This document shows, one piece after another, positions 15,086 to 23,458 of a DNA stretch of 24,054 nucleotides. The notes under the pieces are model-generated. The model was not told where the DNA came from, did no database searches, and saw only the letters and a program-made list of their open reading frames with translations. How positions within the stretch are numbered: the stretch's first letter is position 1; every line of letters starts with the position of its first letter. The position numbers were made by a program, and so were the translations under genes. The DNA is from Dehalococcoidales bacterium. Lineage in GTDB: Bacteria > Chloroflexota > Dehalococcoidia > Dehalococcoidales > CSSed11-197. The DNA is taken from positions 1-24,054 of the forward strand of contig JAQWDO010000005.1 in the NCBI GenBank assembly GCA_028705415.1. Reading direction: 5' to 3'.

Positions 15086-17791
15086 TTACAACTTGGCCTT
15101 TCGCAAATTTACCGGGCAAATCTTGAGCCCCGGGATTTTGGCAACCGGGTCCAGAATGTCTGATGTGAGCTGATTTACCGGAGATTCCCTGAAGTGAAAA
15201 GGCATAAAAACCATTCCGGGCGGAGATTTTTCGCTTACTTCAACCCTGGCATAAATCTTGCCCTTCGGCGAATACAATTCAATTATATCCCCAGTTTCGC
15301 ATCCCAGTTCGGCTGCCTGTTCAGGATTGATTTCAGCCCTTCCTTCCGGGCATATTTCGTTGAGTCCGGGGGATTGGCGGCTGATAGAACCACCATGCCA
15401 GTGATAGAGATTTCTGCCGGTAGTCAAGTTTACCGGATAATTGTCATCGGGTGCTTCTCCGGCGGGTTCGTATCGAACCGGGGTAAATTGGCCCCGCCCG
15501 CGGGTAAACGACTCCTCATGTAAATATTTTGTGCCCGGGTCTTGTAAATTCCGGCATGGCCATTGTAACCCACCTTGTTCAAGCCGTTCATAACTGATTC
15601 CGCCGTAAATGGGAGTCAGCTTGGCTGCTTCTTCCATTATCTGGCAAGGGTGAGAATAAGGCATGGCATAACCCAAGCTCCGGGAAATGCTGGTGATTAT
15701 TTTCCAATCCGGCCGGCTATTGGCAACTGGACGAATAGCCTGGCGAATCCGCTGAACCCGCCTTTCGGTGTTGGTAAAGGTGCCATCTTTCTCCGCAAAA
15801 CTGGCACCTGGCAAGACCACATCGGCATATTTGCCGGTTTCGCCCAGGAAAATATTTTGTATGACCAGGAAATCCAGTTTTTTAAGTGCGTTTGCCACTT
15901 GTAAGGAGTCGGGGTCGGTCAGGGCAGGCTCTTCCCCCATGATGTACATTCCCCTGATGCTGCCTGCCTCTGCTGCGTGCATCATTTCCACCAGGGTAAG
16001 GCCAGGCGCTGCAGGGAGTTCGGTTTTCCAGGCGGCTTCGAATTTGTCCCTGGTCTTGTCATCATCAACCGGCTGATATCCCGGGAACACGTTTGGAAGC
16101 GCTCCCATATCGCAGGCGCCCTGAACGTTATTCTGTCCGCGAAGAGGGCAAACCCCTGAGGCCTCTTTGCCGATATGGCCGGTGGCCATGGCCAGGTTAG
16201 CCAGTGCTATAACGTTGCCGGTCCCGCCGACATGCTGGGTTATCCCCATTGCGTAGAGGATAATCGCTTTATCGCTGGTTGCGTAAAGACGGGCAGCCGA
16301 GCGTAAATCCTCAGTCATAATACCGGTGATCCGGCTTACGGTTTCCGGCGTGTACTGCTCAACCATTTTTCGTACTTCATCAAAACCTTCCGTGCGGCTT
16401 TGGATGAAATCAAAATCGGCAAGTTGCTCGGTAATTATTATATTTAACAGCCCGTTTATCAGTGCAGTATCGGTACCGGGTTTGAGGCGGAGCCAGATAT
16501 CGGCAAAATCGGTCATGGATATGCCCCTGGGGTCGGCAACAATCAGTTTTGCCCCATGATTTTTAACCGCCTCAATTACTTCAAGGCCAATAATCGGGTG
16601 ATTTTCGCTCGTATTGGAACCGATAATAAATATACAGTCGCTGTGGCGTATTTCGGAGATGGAGTTGGTCATTGCCCCGCTACCGAAGGTTGTGGCCAGA
16701 CCGGCCACGGTGGGCGAATGTCAGAGACGGGCACAGTGGTCAATATTATTGGTGCCGATGACCGCCCGGGCGAATTTCTGGAAAAGGTAGTTCTCTTCGT
16801 TGGTACACTTGGCAGAGGAAAGAAAGCCCAGTGAATCCGGCCCGCTGTCTGACTTGATATCGGCAAGCCTGCTGGCTACCAGTTCCAGTGCCTCTTCCCA
16901 GCTGGCAGTCCTGAATTTTCCTTCTCCCTTTTCTCCCGTGCGTATTAGAGGAGTTTCCAGCCGTTCCGGGCTGTGAACGAAATCCCAGCCAAATTTCCCC
17001 TTCACGCAAAGCCGGCCATTATTTACGCTTTCTCCGGACGCGGGGGTCACGTTAACAATGCGATCGTTTTTGGTATGTAATTCAATACTGCACCCAACTC
17101 CACAATATGGACAGATAGTAGTGGTCTTTTCCAGTTCCCACGTTCTGCCAGCTCCAATCCGGCTTTTTTCCACCAGGGCGCCGGTAGGGCAAGCAGCCAG
17201 GCACTGGCCGCAAAAAATACAGTTGCTCTCCCGGAGAGAGCGGTCGTAAGCAGCTGCAATTTTGCAGTCGAAACCACGATTAATAAAAGAAATAGCTTCA
17301 ATATGCTGTATTTGTTTGCAGGCAGTAACACAGCGCCCGCAAAGAATGCATTTATTGTAATCCCTTATAAAGAAAGGGTTGCTGGCGTCTACAGAATAAT
17401 TATGCTTGTCGCCATCATATCTGGAGCCGGTAACATTCAGTTCGTAGGCATATTTTTCAAGTTCGCACCGGCCGCTTTGTTCGCAGGTCATACAGTCAAA
17501 AGGGTGATCGGAAAGAAGAAGTTCTATTACGGTTTTTCGCGCTCTGATTACTTTCTCGGTCGCAGTTTTTACTACCATATTGGCAGTGGCAGGGGTAGAA
17601 CAGGAAGTTACCAGGTTTTTTATGCCTTCTACTTCTACTACGCACAACCGGCAGCTTCCGCTGGAGGGCAGGTTGTCCATATAGCAGAGGTGGGGTATTT
17701 CTATTCCGGCTTCACGGGCAGCTTCCAGTATCGAAGAGCCCTCCTCAGCAAGTACTTCATTTCCGTCTATGGTCAGTTGAATTTTCGCCAT
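15086..17791 (-). CDS. fdhA: Formate dehydrogenase alpha subunit, selenocysteine-containing (TGA recoded)
   Basis: 901 residues when TGA 16723-16721 is read as Sec357 in DHCARL-U-HSPT; the reading frame on both sides is continuous. The N terminus is a NuoG-like iron-sulfur array. A [2Fe-2S] site has Cys36/47/50/64, and a [4Fe-4S] site has His96/Cys100/103/109. Two ferredoxin-type clusters have Cys148/151/154/158 and Cys191/194/197/201. The molybdopterin domain then begins with its own cluster (Cys227/230/234/262), followed by Sec357-His358, the presumed Mo/W ligand and its acid-base neighbour. The C-terminal dinucleotide-binding domain (LTTGRNLYHWHGGS) is complete. It interconverts formate and CO2 plus electrons. 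No Tat signal is seen, so it is cytoplasmic. It lies 3 bases after the NuoF-GltD gene. Two separate genes or a nonsense mutation are unlikely given the SECIS. Confidence 0.95.
16676..16723 (-). promoter_or_regulatory. SECIS element with UGA-Sec codon in fdhA
   Basis: In the mRNA sense, UGA (16723-16721) is followed after 12 bases by GUGGCC-GGUCU-GGCCAC (16708-16692), a perfect 6-bp stem with the GGUCU loop that E. coli fdhF uses for SelB. A lower stem is also possible: CCC (16714-16712) with GGG (16678-16676), and ACC (16711-16709) with GGU (16684-16682). Position, stem length and loop match the bacterial SECIS model. The genome must therefore encode SelA, SelB, SelC and SelD elsewhere. Confidence 0.93.
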
Positions 17792-17794
17792 GTT

Positions 17795-20700
17795 TCAATT
17801 GCCTTTCAGGTCGCAACGCAGGCAGCGCCTGGCTTCCTGAATTGCAGTTTCCTTTGAATAGCCCAGGTTGGTCTCATTGAAGTTCCTGCTGCGCCCGGCT
17901 GATGTCAAACCCGGCATTTGCCTGCGTGCACCAAGGTCTACTTCCTCTTCGCTCCATGGAATATCAACAGGGGTTTTGTTCTCTATAAAACGTTCAACCT
18001 CAAGAGGAATTCCCTGCAGATACCGGTCTATTGATATGGCAGCTCTTTCGCCTCCAGCCATTGCTTCTATGACTGTAGCAGGGCCAGTAACGTTATCACC
18101 GGAGGCAAAGACGCCTTTGCAAGCAGTTTCCAGGGTTATTTTGTTTACAACGATCGTATTGTTCCCGTTTAAAGCAATTCCGTCGTTTTGGCTGAGAAAG
18201 CTTATGTCAGGAATCTGACCGACTGCAGCAATGACGGTATCTGCCTCCAGGCAGAAATCGGACCCCGGGATTATTTCCGGCCTCCGCCGCCCGCTGGAAT
18301 CATATGTGCCCGAGCTTGTTCTGAGGCATTCGATTCCGAAAACATGTGTTTTGCTCCCCAGGATTTGCAGTGATGAAGTTGAATCCAGGATTTGTATTCC
18401 CTCGCTTTCTGCTTCACAGATCTCCTCATCGTTGGCAGGCATATCCCGGCGGGGCCTCCTATAGATAACCGTAACTGATTCAGCACCAAGGCGCATGGCA
18501 GACCGTGCAGCATCGATAGCTACATTGCCACCACCAATTACCGCAACCTTTTTGCCGGTATCGACTCTGCCGCCCAGGTTGATTTTCCTCAAGTATCCCA
18601 CACCATCAAAAACGCCGTGAATATCCTCCCCGCTCATTCCCAGTTTCTCGCCCTTGTGAGCGCCGGTGGCCAGTAGAATCGCACTGTAACCCTGGCTCCT
18701 TATTTCATCAATCGATGCTGCGGGGCAGTTTAGCCTGATTTCTACTCCCAGTGCAGCAATGAAATCTATATCCTCACGGAGAACCCGGCGGGGCAGGCGG
18801 AATTCAGGTATTCCGGCTGCAAGCATGCCACCGGCTACCGGAAGAGCTTCGAAAATTGTGACCCGATAACCTTGTTTAGCAAGGTGGTAGCCGGCATTCA
18901 ATCCGGCGGGCCCGGAGCCTATAATGGCAATCTTTTCCTTATGCACCGGTTCGATTTTTCCCGGCCGTCCGGTTTTATGATTGGCACCGTAATCGGCCGC
19001 CGCCCGTTTCAAAGCTGCAATGGCAACCGGCTGGTCGATATCTCCGCGGCGGCAGCGATTTTCACATGGATGATGGCATACCCGGCCGCAGACACCAGCC
19101 AGGGGATTTCTGCGCCTTTCCAGATCCAGTGCTTCTTCAAATCTACCCTGGCTGATAAGGGCAACATATCCCGGAACATCAACATTGAGCGGGCAAGAAT
19201 GTTCACAAGGAGCATATATCATAGCCTCACAAGAAGCTGCCGGGCATCGCTTTTCTCTAATATGGGCTTCATATTCGTCCCGGAAGTATTGAATGGTACT
19301 CAGAACCGGGTTGGGCGCATTTTGTCCGAGGCCGCAGAGGGAAGTGCTTTTAATGTTATTTGACAGTTCAACCAGTAGCTCGATATCTCCCTCTCTGCCT
19401 TCACCCCGGGTTATGCGTGTAAGGATTTCCAGCATTCGCTTGGTTCCCAGACGGCAGGGTGTGCATTTGCCGCATGACTCAGATTGGGTAAAGCTGAGAA
19501 AAAAACGTGCAATATCAACCATACAGGAAGCTTCGTCCATTACTACCAGGCCGCCGGATCCCATGATTGAACCGATAGCGGACAGGGATTCATAATCGAT
19601 AGGGAGCCCCAGATATTTGGCAGGCAGGCACCCACCCGAAGGGCCGCCGATCTGTACTGCCTTGAACCTGCGCCCGCCAATTATTCCGCCGCCAATATCA
19701 TAGACCAGTTCACCCAGAGATGTTCCCATGGGTACTTCTACCAGGCCGGTATTGTTTACAGCGCCGGTAAGAGAGAAAATTTTTGTACCTTTGCTGGTTT
19801 CCGTTCCGGTAGCAGCATAATTGACACTTCCCTGGTTGATTATGTGCGGGATATTGGCAAGCGTTTCGACATTGTTTATATTAGTTGGCCTGCCCCATAA
19901 ACCACTCTGGGCCGGGAAAGGTGGCCGGGGGCGCGGTCTACCGATTTTACCTTCTATGGAAGCCATCAGGGCAGTTTCTTCGCCGCATACAAAAGCCCCT
20001 GCTCCTTCAATGACCCTGATTTCCAGGTTGTAACCAGAATCCAGAATGTTATTCCCCAAAAGGCCGAGTTTTTCAGCCTGGGCGATAGCCAGTTTCAGAT
20101 TGCTGACTGCCAGCGGATATTCCGCCCGCACGTAAATGTAACCGGTATTGGCTCCTATAGCGAAGGCACCTATAATCATCCCCTCAAGAACCAGGTGAGG
20201 ATTACCTTCCATTAAGCTTCTGTCCATGAAGGCTCCGGGGTCGCCCTCATCGCCATTGCATACCATGTATTTTCTGTCGCCAGTGGCGTTTCTGGCAAAA
20301 CTCCATTTTCTGCCGGTTGGAAATCCAGCCCCTCCCCGGCCTCTGAGGCCGGAAGCAAGGATTTCTGATATAACCTGCTCCGGGGTCATGGAGCTTAATG
20401 CTTTTCTGACTGACTGATAGCCGCCATTTCTGATATAGTCCAAGATGCTTTGAGGATCAAGCTTGCCATTTCCTGCCAGAACAATTCGTTGCTGGCGTGC
20501 ATAAAAAGAAATTTCGTGGTCAAAAGCCTGCTTTTCTCCAGTTAATGGGTCTACGTACAGAAGGCGGTCAATGACCTGTTTACCGATAACCGTGGCACTA
20601 ACAATTTCCTTTACATCGCCGGGGGTTACCTGGGGATAAAATATGCCTCCTGGCTGAATCGATACGATTGGCCCCCGCTCACAAAATCCATGGCAGCCGG

Positions 20701-20884
20701 TGGATGAAAGCAATACCCTGTCGCTTAACCCCATTTCAGAAATCTCGCGGTAAAGAGCGTCATAAACCATGCGCCCGCCCTGGGCGTTGCACCCGGTTCC
20801 GCCACATACCTGTATACGTATCATGTCGCCGTTTTGCTCAGCTTGCAGCGAAATGTACAGGTGGTCAAACTCTCCCAAATTCAT
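17795..20884 (-). CDS. NuoF-GltD fusion flavoprotein, formate dehydrogenase diaphorase subunit
   Basis: 1029 residues, three parts in order. A thioredoxin-like [2Fe-2S] domain (Cys27/32, Cys64/68). A NuoF/HoxF-type NADH-binding FMN domain (RGRGGAGFPTGRKW about 181-194, NGDEGDPGAFMDRS, GAFVCGEETALMASIEG) with its [4Fe-4S] cluster (Cys471/474/477/517). A GltD/NfnB-type part with an N-terminal cysteine array (Cys547/552/560/564 and Cys599/603/607/611), an FAD fold (IIGSGPAGLNAG, 654-665) and an NADPH-type fold (VIGGGNVAIDAA, 782-793, then VIYRRPRRDMPA). It would pass electrons between FdhA and NAD(H) and probably NADP(H). The start ATG 20884 has GGAG 13 bases upstream; Met21 has no better site. 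It is not glutamate synthase: no large subunit is near, and the NuoF part is fused. Confidence 0.92.
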   Translation of the reverse strand: MNLGEFDHLYISLQAEQNGDMIRIQVCGGTGCNAQGGRMVYDALYREISEMGLSDRVLLSSTGCHGFCERGPIVSIQPGGIFYPQVTPGDVKEIVSATVIGKQVIDRLLYVDPLTGEKQAFDHEISFYARQQRIVLAGNGKLDPQSILDYIRNGGYQSVRKALSSMTPEQVISEILASGLRGRGGAGFPTGRKWSFARNATGDRKYMVCNGDEGDPGAFMDRSLMEGNPHLVLEGMIIGAFAIGANTGYIYVRAEYPLAVSNLKLAIAQAEKLGLLGNNILDSGYNLEIRVIEGAGAFVCGEETALMASIEGKIGRPRPRPPFPAQSGLWGRPTNINNVETLANIPHIINQGSVNYAATGTETSKGTKIFSLTGAVNNTGLVEVPMGTSLGELVYDIGGGIIGGRRFKAVQIGGPSGGCLPAKYLGLPIDYESLSAIGSIMGSGGLVVMDEASCMVDIARFFLSFTQSESCGKCTPCRLGTKRMLEILTRITRGEGREGDIELLVELSNNIKSTSLCGLGQNAPNPVLSTIQYFRDEYEAHIREKRCPAASCEAMIYAPCEHSCPLNVDVPGYVALISQGRFEEALDLERRRNPLAGVCGRVCHHPCENRCRRGDIDQPVAIAALKRAAADYGANHKTGRPGKIEPVHKEKIAIIGSGPAGLNAGYHLAKQGYRVTIFEALPVAGGMLAAGIPEFRLPRRVLREDIDFIAALGVEIRLNCPAASIDEIRSQGYSAILLATGAHKGEKLGMSGEDIHGVFDGVGYLRKINLGGRVDTGKKVAVIGGGNVAIDAARSAMRLGAESVTVIYRRPRRDMPANDEEICEAESEGIQILDSTSSLQILGSKTHVFGIECLRTSSGTYDSSGRRRPEIIPGSDFCLEADTVIAAVGQIPDISFLSQNDGIALNGNNTIVVNKITLETACKGVFASGDNVTGPATVIEAMAGGERAAISIDRYLQGIPLEVERFIENKTPVDIPWSEEEVDLGARRQMPGLTSAGRSRNFNETNLGYSKETAIQEARRCLRCDLKGN

Positions 20885-20908
20885 TTTAGTTATAATACTC
20901 CAGCAATT

Positions 20909-21370
20909 TTATGGAAGACTGTCGATCAGTGTTTCGACTTTTACGGGGGTCATTTTTCCGTAATACTTGCTATCCACAAGCGTTACCGGACCCATGGCGC
21001 ATGCGCCAAGACAGGCAACTGTTTCCAGTGTAAACCGGTAATCCGGTGTGGTTTGTCCGTCTGATATTCCAAGTCGCTTTTCGAATGTCTCCAGCACGGC
21101 TTTTCCGCCCCGGACATGACAAGCTGTTCCGCGGCATACGCGAATAATATTTCTGCCCCTGCGTTCCAGGTAAAACTGGGAATAAAAGGTGGCTATAGAG
21201 AATATCCGGCTCATGGGAATCTTTAAGGCCTGGCTAACAATTTTGAGCCCTTGTTCCGGCAAATAGCCGTAAATTTGTTGAATTTCCTGTAAAACCGTAA
21301 TCAGGCCATCTTCCCGGCCTGTGTAACCTTCCGCCAGTTCCTTTACCGCGGAAACATCCGGTTCTTCCAC
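20909..21370 (-). CDS. NuoE-like [2Fe-2S] subunit of the formate dehydrogenase complex
   Basis: 153 residues from GTG 21370. The thioredoxin-like domain has Cys79 and Cys84 (VCRGTACHVRGG) and Cys120 and Cys124 (VACLGACAMGP), the four ligands of the NuoE/HoxE [2Fe-2S] cluster. The N-terminal helical part (LITVLQEIQQIYGYLPEQGL) is normal for the family. It partners the NuoF module encoded next. I reject the longer ATG 21439 reading: that ATG abuts its GGGAG with no spacing, while GTG 21370 has AAGGGAGGT with 5 bases between GGAGG and the codon. The added residues would also lie across a 27-base palindrome. It is the first gene of the operon; the next starts 24 bases after its stop. Confidence 0.92.
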   Translation of the reverse strand: MEEPDVSAVKELAEGYTGREDGLITVLQEIQQIYGYLPEQGLKIVSQALKIPMSRIFSIATFYSQFYLERRGRNIIRVCRGTACHVRGGKAVLETFEKRLGISDGQTTPDYRFTLETVACLGACAMGPVTLVDSKYYGKMTPVKVETLIDSLP

Positions 21371-21719
21371 CGTAACCTCCCTTAAATATATAAATGAAGC
21401 TAGCTTAGCTTCATTTACTATCCGATAATTATCAGCCATCTCCCGCCGGTTTTGTTAATCCGGACTGGCCGATAACGGTTTAAAACATTCAATCTGGTCT
21501 GGCAAGAAATTCTGGTGATAAAGGTTTTCCTCCAGCTTGGGAGAATTCAGAGGGCAAAACAGATGCTCAAAGCGATCAGGCAATTAGCTTACAATAAACA
21601 GCAGTGTCGGTTCAAACTGTTTTATATCGCTGTTTCGGGGCACCCATTTTATATTTTTAGCTGAAAAGCTTCCCTTCTGCATGTATTATCGGGCCTTTAT
21701 AATTACGCGAACCGGTCAA
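21371..21719. other. Intergenic region between fetB and the formate dehydrogenase operon
   Basis: 349 bases without a convincing gene. Besides the 27-base palindrome it holds a short palindrome GATAATTATC close by. There is a 7-base inverted repeat AAACAGC/GCTGTTT with a 26-base loop near 21600-21640. An AT-rich repeat TATAATT-N13-AATTATA (21698-21724) straddles the fetB stop. The promoter of the formate dehydrogenase operon should be here, but I could not find a -35/-10 pair I trust, so an alternative sigma factor or an activator-dependent promoter is possible. I recognised no riboswitch. Confidence 0.5.
21391..21417. promoter_or_regulatory. Perfect 12-bp inverted repeat in the leader of the formate dehydrogenase operon
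   Basis: TAAATGAAGCTA, spacer GCT, TAGCTTCATTTA. The two arms are exact reverse complements. It ends 20 bases before the preferred GTG start of the NuoE-like gene, so it lies in the promoter or 5' leader. It may be an operator for a dimeric repressor or activator, or a leader hairpin. With no poly-U tract it is not a terminator. Confidence 0.6.
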
Positions 21720-22496
21720 TTATACCAGCTGTTCCTCCCGGTTGAAGAAGGTTCTGTAACCCATTTGCAAAGCAAGTATTACGCTCACGGCTACTGCTCC
21801 CAGGATGCCAAGCATTATGGCTATCTGGTAGGCGATTGCGGTTGTAGGTGATACACCCGCAAGTATTTGCCCGGTCATCATCCCGGGAAGGAAAATGATT
21901 CCCATTCCCAGCATGGAATTTATGGTTGGCATTATAGCTGAATCAAATGTTTGGTTAATGATATCTGCGGTTGCCTCCCTGGGAGTAGCCCCCAGTATCA
22001 AGGCCTCTTCAACAATTTGCCGGCGGGTGGTCATGCCTTCCAGCAGGCTTTTTACTGCCAGGGAAACCCCTGTCATCGAGTTGCCGATTACCATGCCGGC
22101 TATCGGGATGAAGTACTGCGGGTCATACCAGGGCTGAACACCTATTACCGCAAAGATAAGATACAGCAGGCAGGCTCCTGCTCCAAGCCCCATGGAAAGG
22201 GCAATTATTTTTTTGAGTTTTCCATTCAGCCTGCCTTTAAATTTTGCCATCACGGTATATATTGCAAACGCCTCCATAAGTATTATTATAGCGGCGGTAA
22301 TGAACGGATTCGGGTTATCCAGCACATATACAAGAACATATCCGGCTAAAATCAGCTGTAGGGTCATCCTTACGGAGGATAAAACTATCTCCCCTTCTTT
22401 TTTTATTCCCCTGCTTTTTACGATTAAAAGCACTATGACAACAAAAAGGTAAGCTGCTGCGACCTGCCACAATGTGAGTTCAATTATCCCTTCCAC
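21720..22496 (-). CDS. fetB: FetB/YbbM (UPF0014) family ABC permease
   Basis: 258 residues, almost exactly the E. coli FetB length. About seven membrane segments are visible, with UPF0014 hallmarks: LSSVRMTLQLILAGYVL, PIAGMVIGNSMTGVSLA, EEALILGATPREA, and FLPGMMTGQILAGVSP. In E. coli FetAB is linked to iron homeostasis (export) and oxidative-stress resistance; here the metal role is by homology only. I set the start at GTG 22496, with AGGAG 7 bases upstream and EGIIELTLWQVAAAYLF as N terminus. A longer reading from ATG 22547 would overlap the ATPase by 68 bases and has no ribosome site. The overlap with the ATPase gene end is 17 bases, so the two are co-translated. Confidence 0.88.
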   Translation of the reverse strand: MEGIIELTLWQVAAAYLFVVIVLLIVKSRGIKKEGEIVLSSVRMTLQLILAGYVLVYVLDNPNPFITAAIIILMEAFAIYTVMAKFKGRLNGKLKKIIALSMGLGAGACLLYLIFAVIGVQPWYDPQYFIPIAGMVIGNSMTGVSLAVKSLLEGMTTRRQIVEEALILGATPREATADIINQTFDSAIMPTINSMLGMGIIFLPGMMTGQILAGVSPTTAIAYQIAIMLGILGAVAVSVILALQMGYRTFFNREEQLV

Positions 22497-23151
22497 TGCA
22501 TAGCTCCTGACCGATTGATTTCCCACCTGCGATTGTAATGATGGCATCCGAATATTTTCTGGCGATCGTTTTTGAATGAGTAACCATTATGACAGGCCTG
22601 TTTTCCTTGCGTGCCTTCAGGCACAGGGTTTCAACAACTGCTTCAGCGCTGGCGTCATCCAGAGCTGAAGAGGGTTCATCCAGAAGATAGACCTCTGGCT
22701 GAAGAAGAATCACCCTGGCCAGAGCCAGGCGTTGTTTCTCTCCGCCGGATAAAAGATTTACCGGAGTGGCCGGATCTTTGCCCAGCCCGACTGTTTCCAG
22801 GGCTGAAAAAAGCAAGCTTTCATCCAGCAATGGCCGCTTTTGGAATGTGTTTGGTGCGTTGAGATTGTCCCTGATGTTCCCATCAAACATCACTGGATTC
22901 TGGGAAAGCATCACCACTTTACGACGGTGCTGAACCGGGTTTGTTTGTCTTAGTTCAGTACCATTGAAAAACAGCTGGCCGGTACTTGGTGATATCATCC
23001 GGTTAAGCAGCTTTAAGATGGTGGTTTTACCGCTTCCGCTCGGGCCGAAAATAGTGGTTATGCCCCTGCCAATGGTGAGGCTCGGGATATCAAGCACGTT
23101 AAGGTATGAAACACCTATCAATTCAAACAGAGAGTTTTCGTTTTCTTCCAT
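22480..23151 (-). CDS. fetA: FetA/YbbL-like ABC ATPase
   Basis: 223 residues, a compact ABC ATPase. Walker A GPSGSGKT (36-43), Q-loop Gln84 (MLSQNPVMFDGNI), signature LSGGEKQ (134-140), Walker B VYLLDEP (154-160), D-loop SALDD, and switch His in MVTHS. Length and linkage to a UPF0014 permease fit FetA. It energises the FetB channel at the cytoplasmic face. The start ATG 23151 has AAGGCGG about 6 bases upstream. It is divergent from the carboxyltransferase gene across a 307-base interval with promoters for both directions. Confidence 0.9.
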   Translation of the reverse strand: MEENENSLFELIGVSYLNVLDIPSLTIGRGITTIFGPSGSGKTTILKLLNRMISPSTGQLFFNGTELRQTNPVQHRRKVVMLSQNPVMFDGNIRDNLNAPNTFQKRPLLDESLLFSALETVGLGKDPATPVNLLSGGEKQRLALARVILLQPEVYLLDEPSSALDDASAEAVVETLCLKARKENRPVIMVTHSKTIARKYSDAIITIAGGKSIGQELCSGRDN

Positions 23152-23181
23152 AGAAGCCGCCTTTGCAGTAAGGTATCCTTA

Positions 23182-23210
23182 AAACTAGCACCTTGCCTCG
23201 GAGCTGTCAA
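23182..23210 (-). promoter_or_regulatory. Possible fetAB promoter
   Basis: On the minus strand: perfect TTGACA (23210-23205), 17-base spacer, TAGTTT (23187-23182), which matches the -10 consensus at only 3 positions. It lies about 30 bases before the fetA start. Confidence 0.45.
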
Positions 23211-23327
23211 AGAGGTTTGGGGATGCCTGGTTAAAGGGTTTAATACGATTTTTCCGATAGCACAAATTGTGCCCTTTGTGAACTCTTGCGGCGCTTCTGC
23301 CAGCCGGGTAGAAAATGCGGCAAGTAG

Positions 23328-23356
23328 TTGCCGACAGGTAGCTGTTGTGCTATTAT
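23328..23356 (+). promoter_or_regulatory. Probable oadA/pycB promoter
   Basis: TTGCCG (23328-23333, 4 of 6), 17-base spacer, TATTAT (23351-23356, 5 of 6). It would give a leader of roughly 95 bases. The -35 lies inside a 6-bp inverted repeat, so a regulator could compete with RNA polymerase there. Confidence 0.5.
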
Positions 23357-23458
23357 GACCGTTACGGCACCGGGCGGCGGGTGTATCCCCACTTATTGTT
23401 CAAACATTAATTTTTATATTATTATTGTGGTTAATTCATAGATAGAGAGGTTTCCGGG

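Larger units (their letters stand above)
23152..23458. other. Divergent intergenic region between fetA and oadA
   Basis: 307 bases with no gene. It holds the fetAB promoter candidate and a palindrome GCACAA-A-TTGTGC (23260-23272). A hairpin CGGCAA-GTAG-TTGCCG (23318-23333) has its right arm doubling as the -35 of the oadA promoter candidate. An AT-rich stretch follows before the oadA ribosome site. Confidence 0.5.

Noticed and set aside
15086..17791. fdhA as two genes or a pseudogene broken by a nonsense mutation
   Set aside because: The frame continues without shift across TGA, the codon sits at the catalytic Cys/Sec position, and a canonical SECIS follows.
17303..17857. 184-residue open frame on the + strand opposite fdhA
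   Set aside because: It is a shadow of the fdhA iron-sulfur region; composition (rich in Tyr, Phe, Gly) reflects the antisense of its codons.
18872..19363. 163-residue open frame on the + strand opposite the NuoF-GltD gene
   Set aside because: It is antisense to a well-conserved domain, with no ribosome site or recognisable fold.
17795..20884. Glutamate synthase small subunit as the function of the fusion protein
   Set aside because: The GltD-like part is fused to NuoF, no large GOGAT subunit is near, and the operon is formate dehydrogenase.
17795..21370. Respiratory complex I genes
   Set aside because: Only NuoE/NuoF-like proteins and a NuoG-like N terminus on FdhA are present; no membrane or NuoB/C/D subunits. 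The arrangement fits a soluble formate dehydrogenase.
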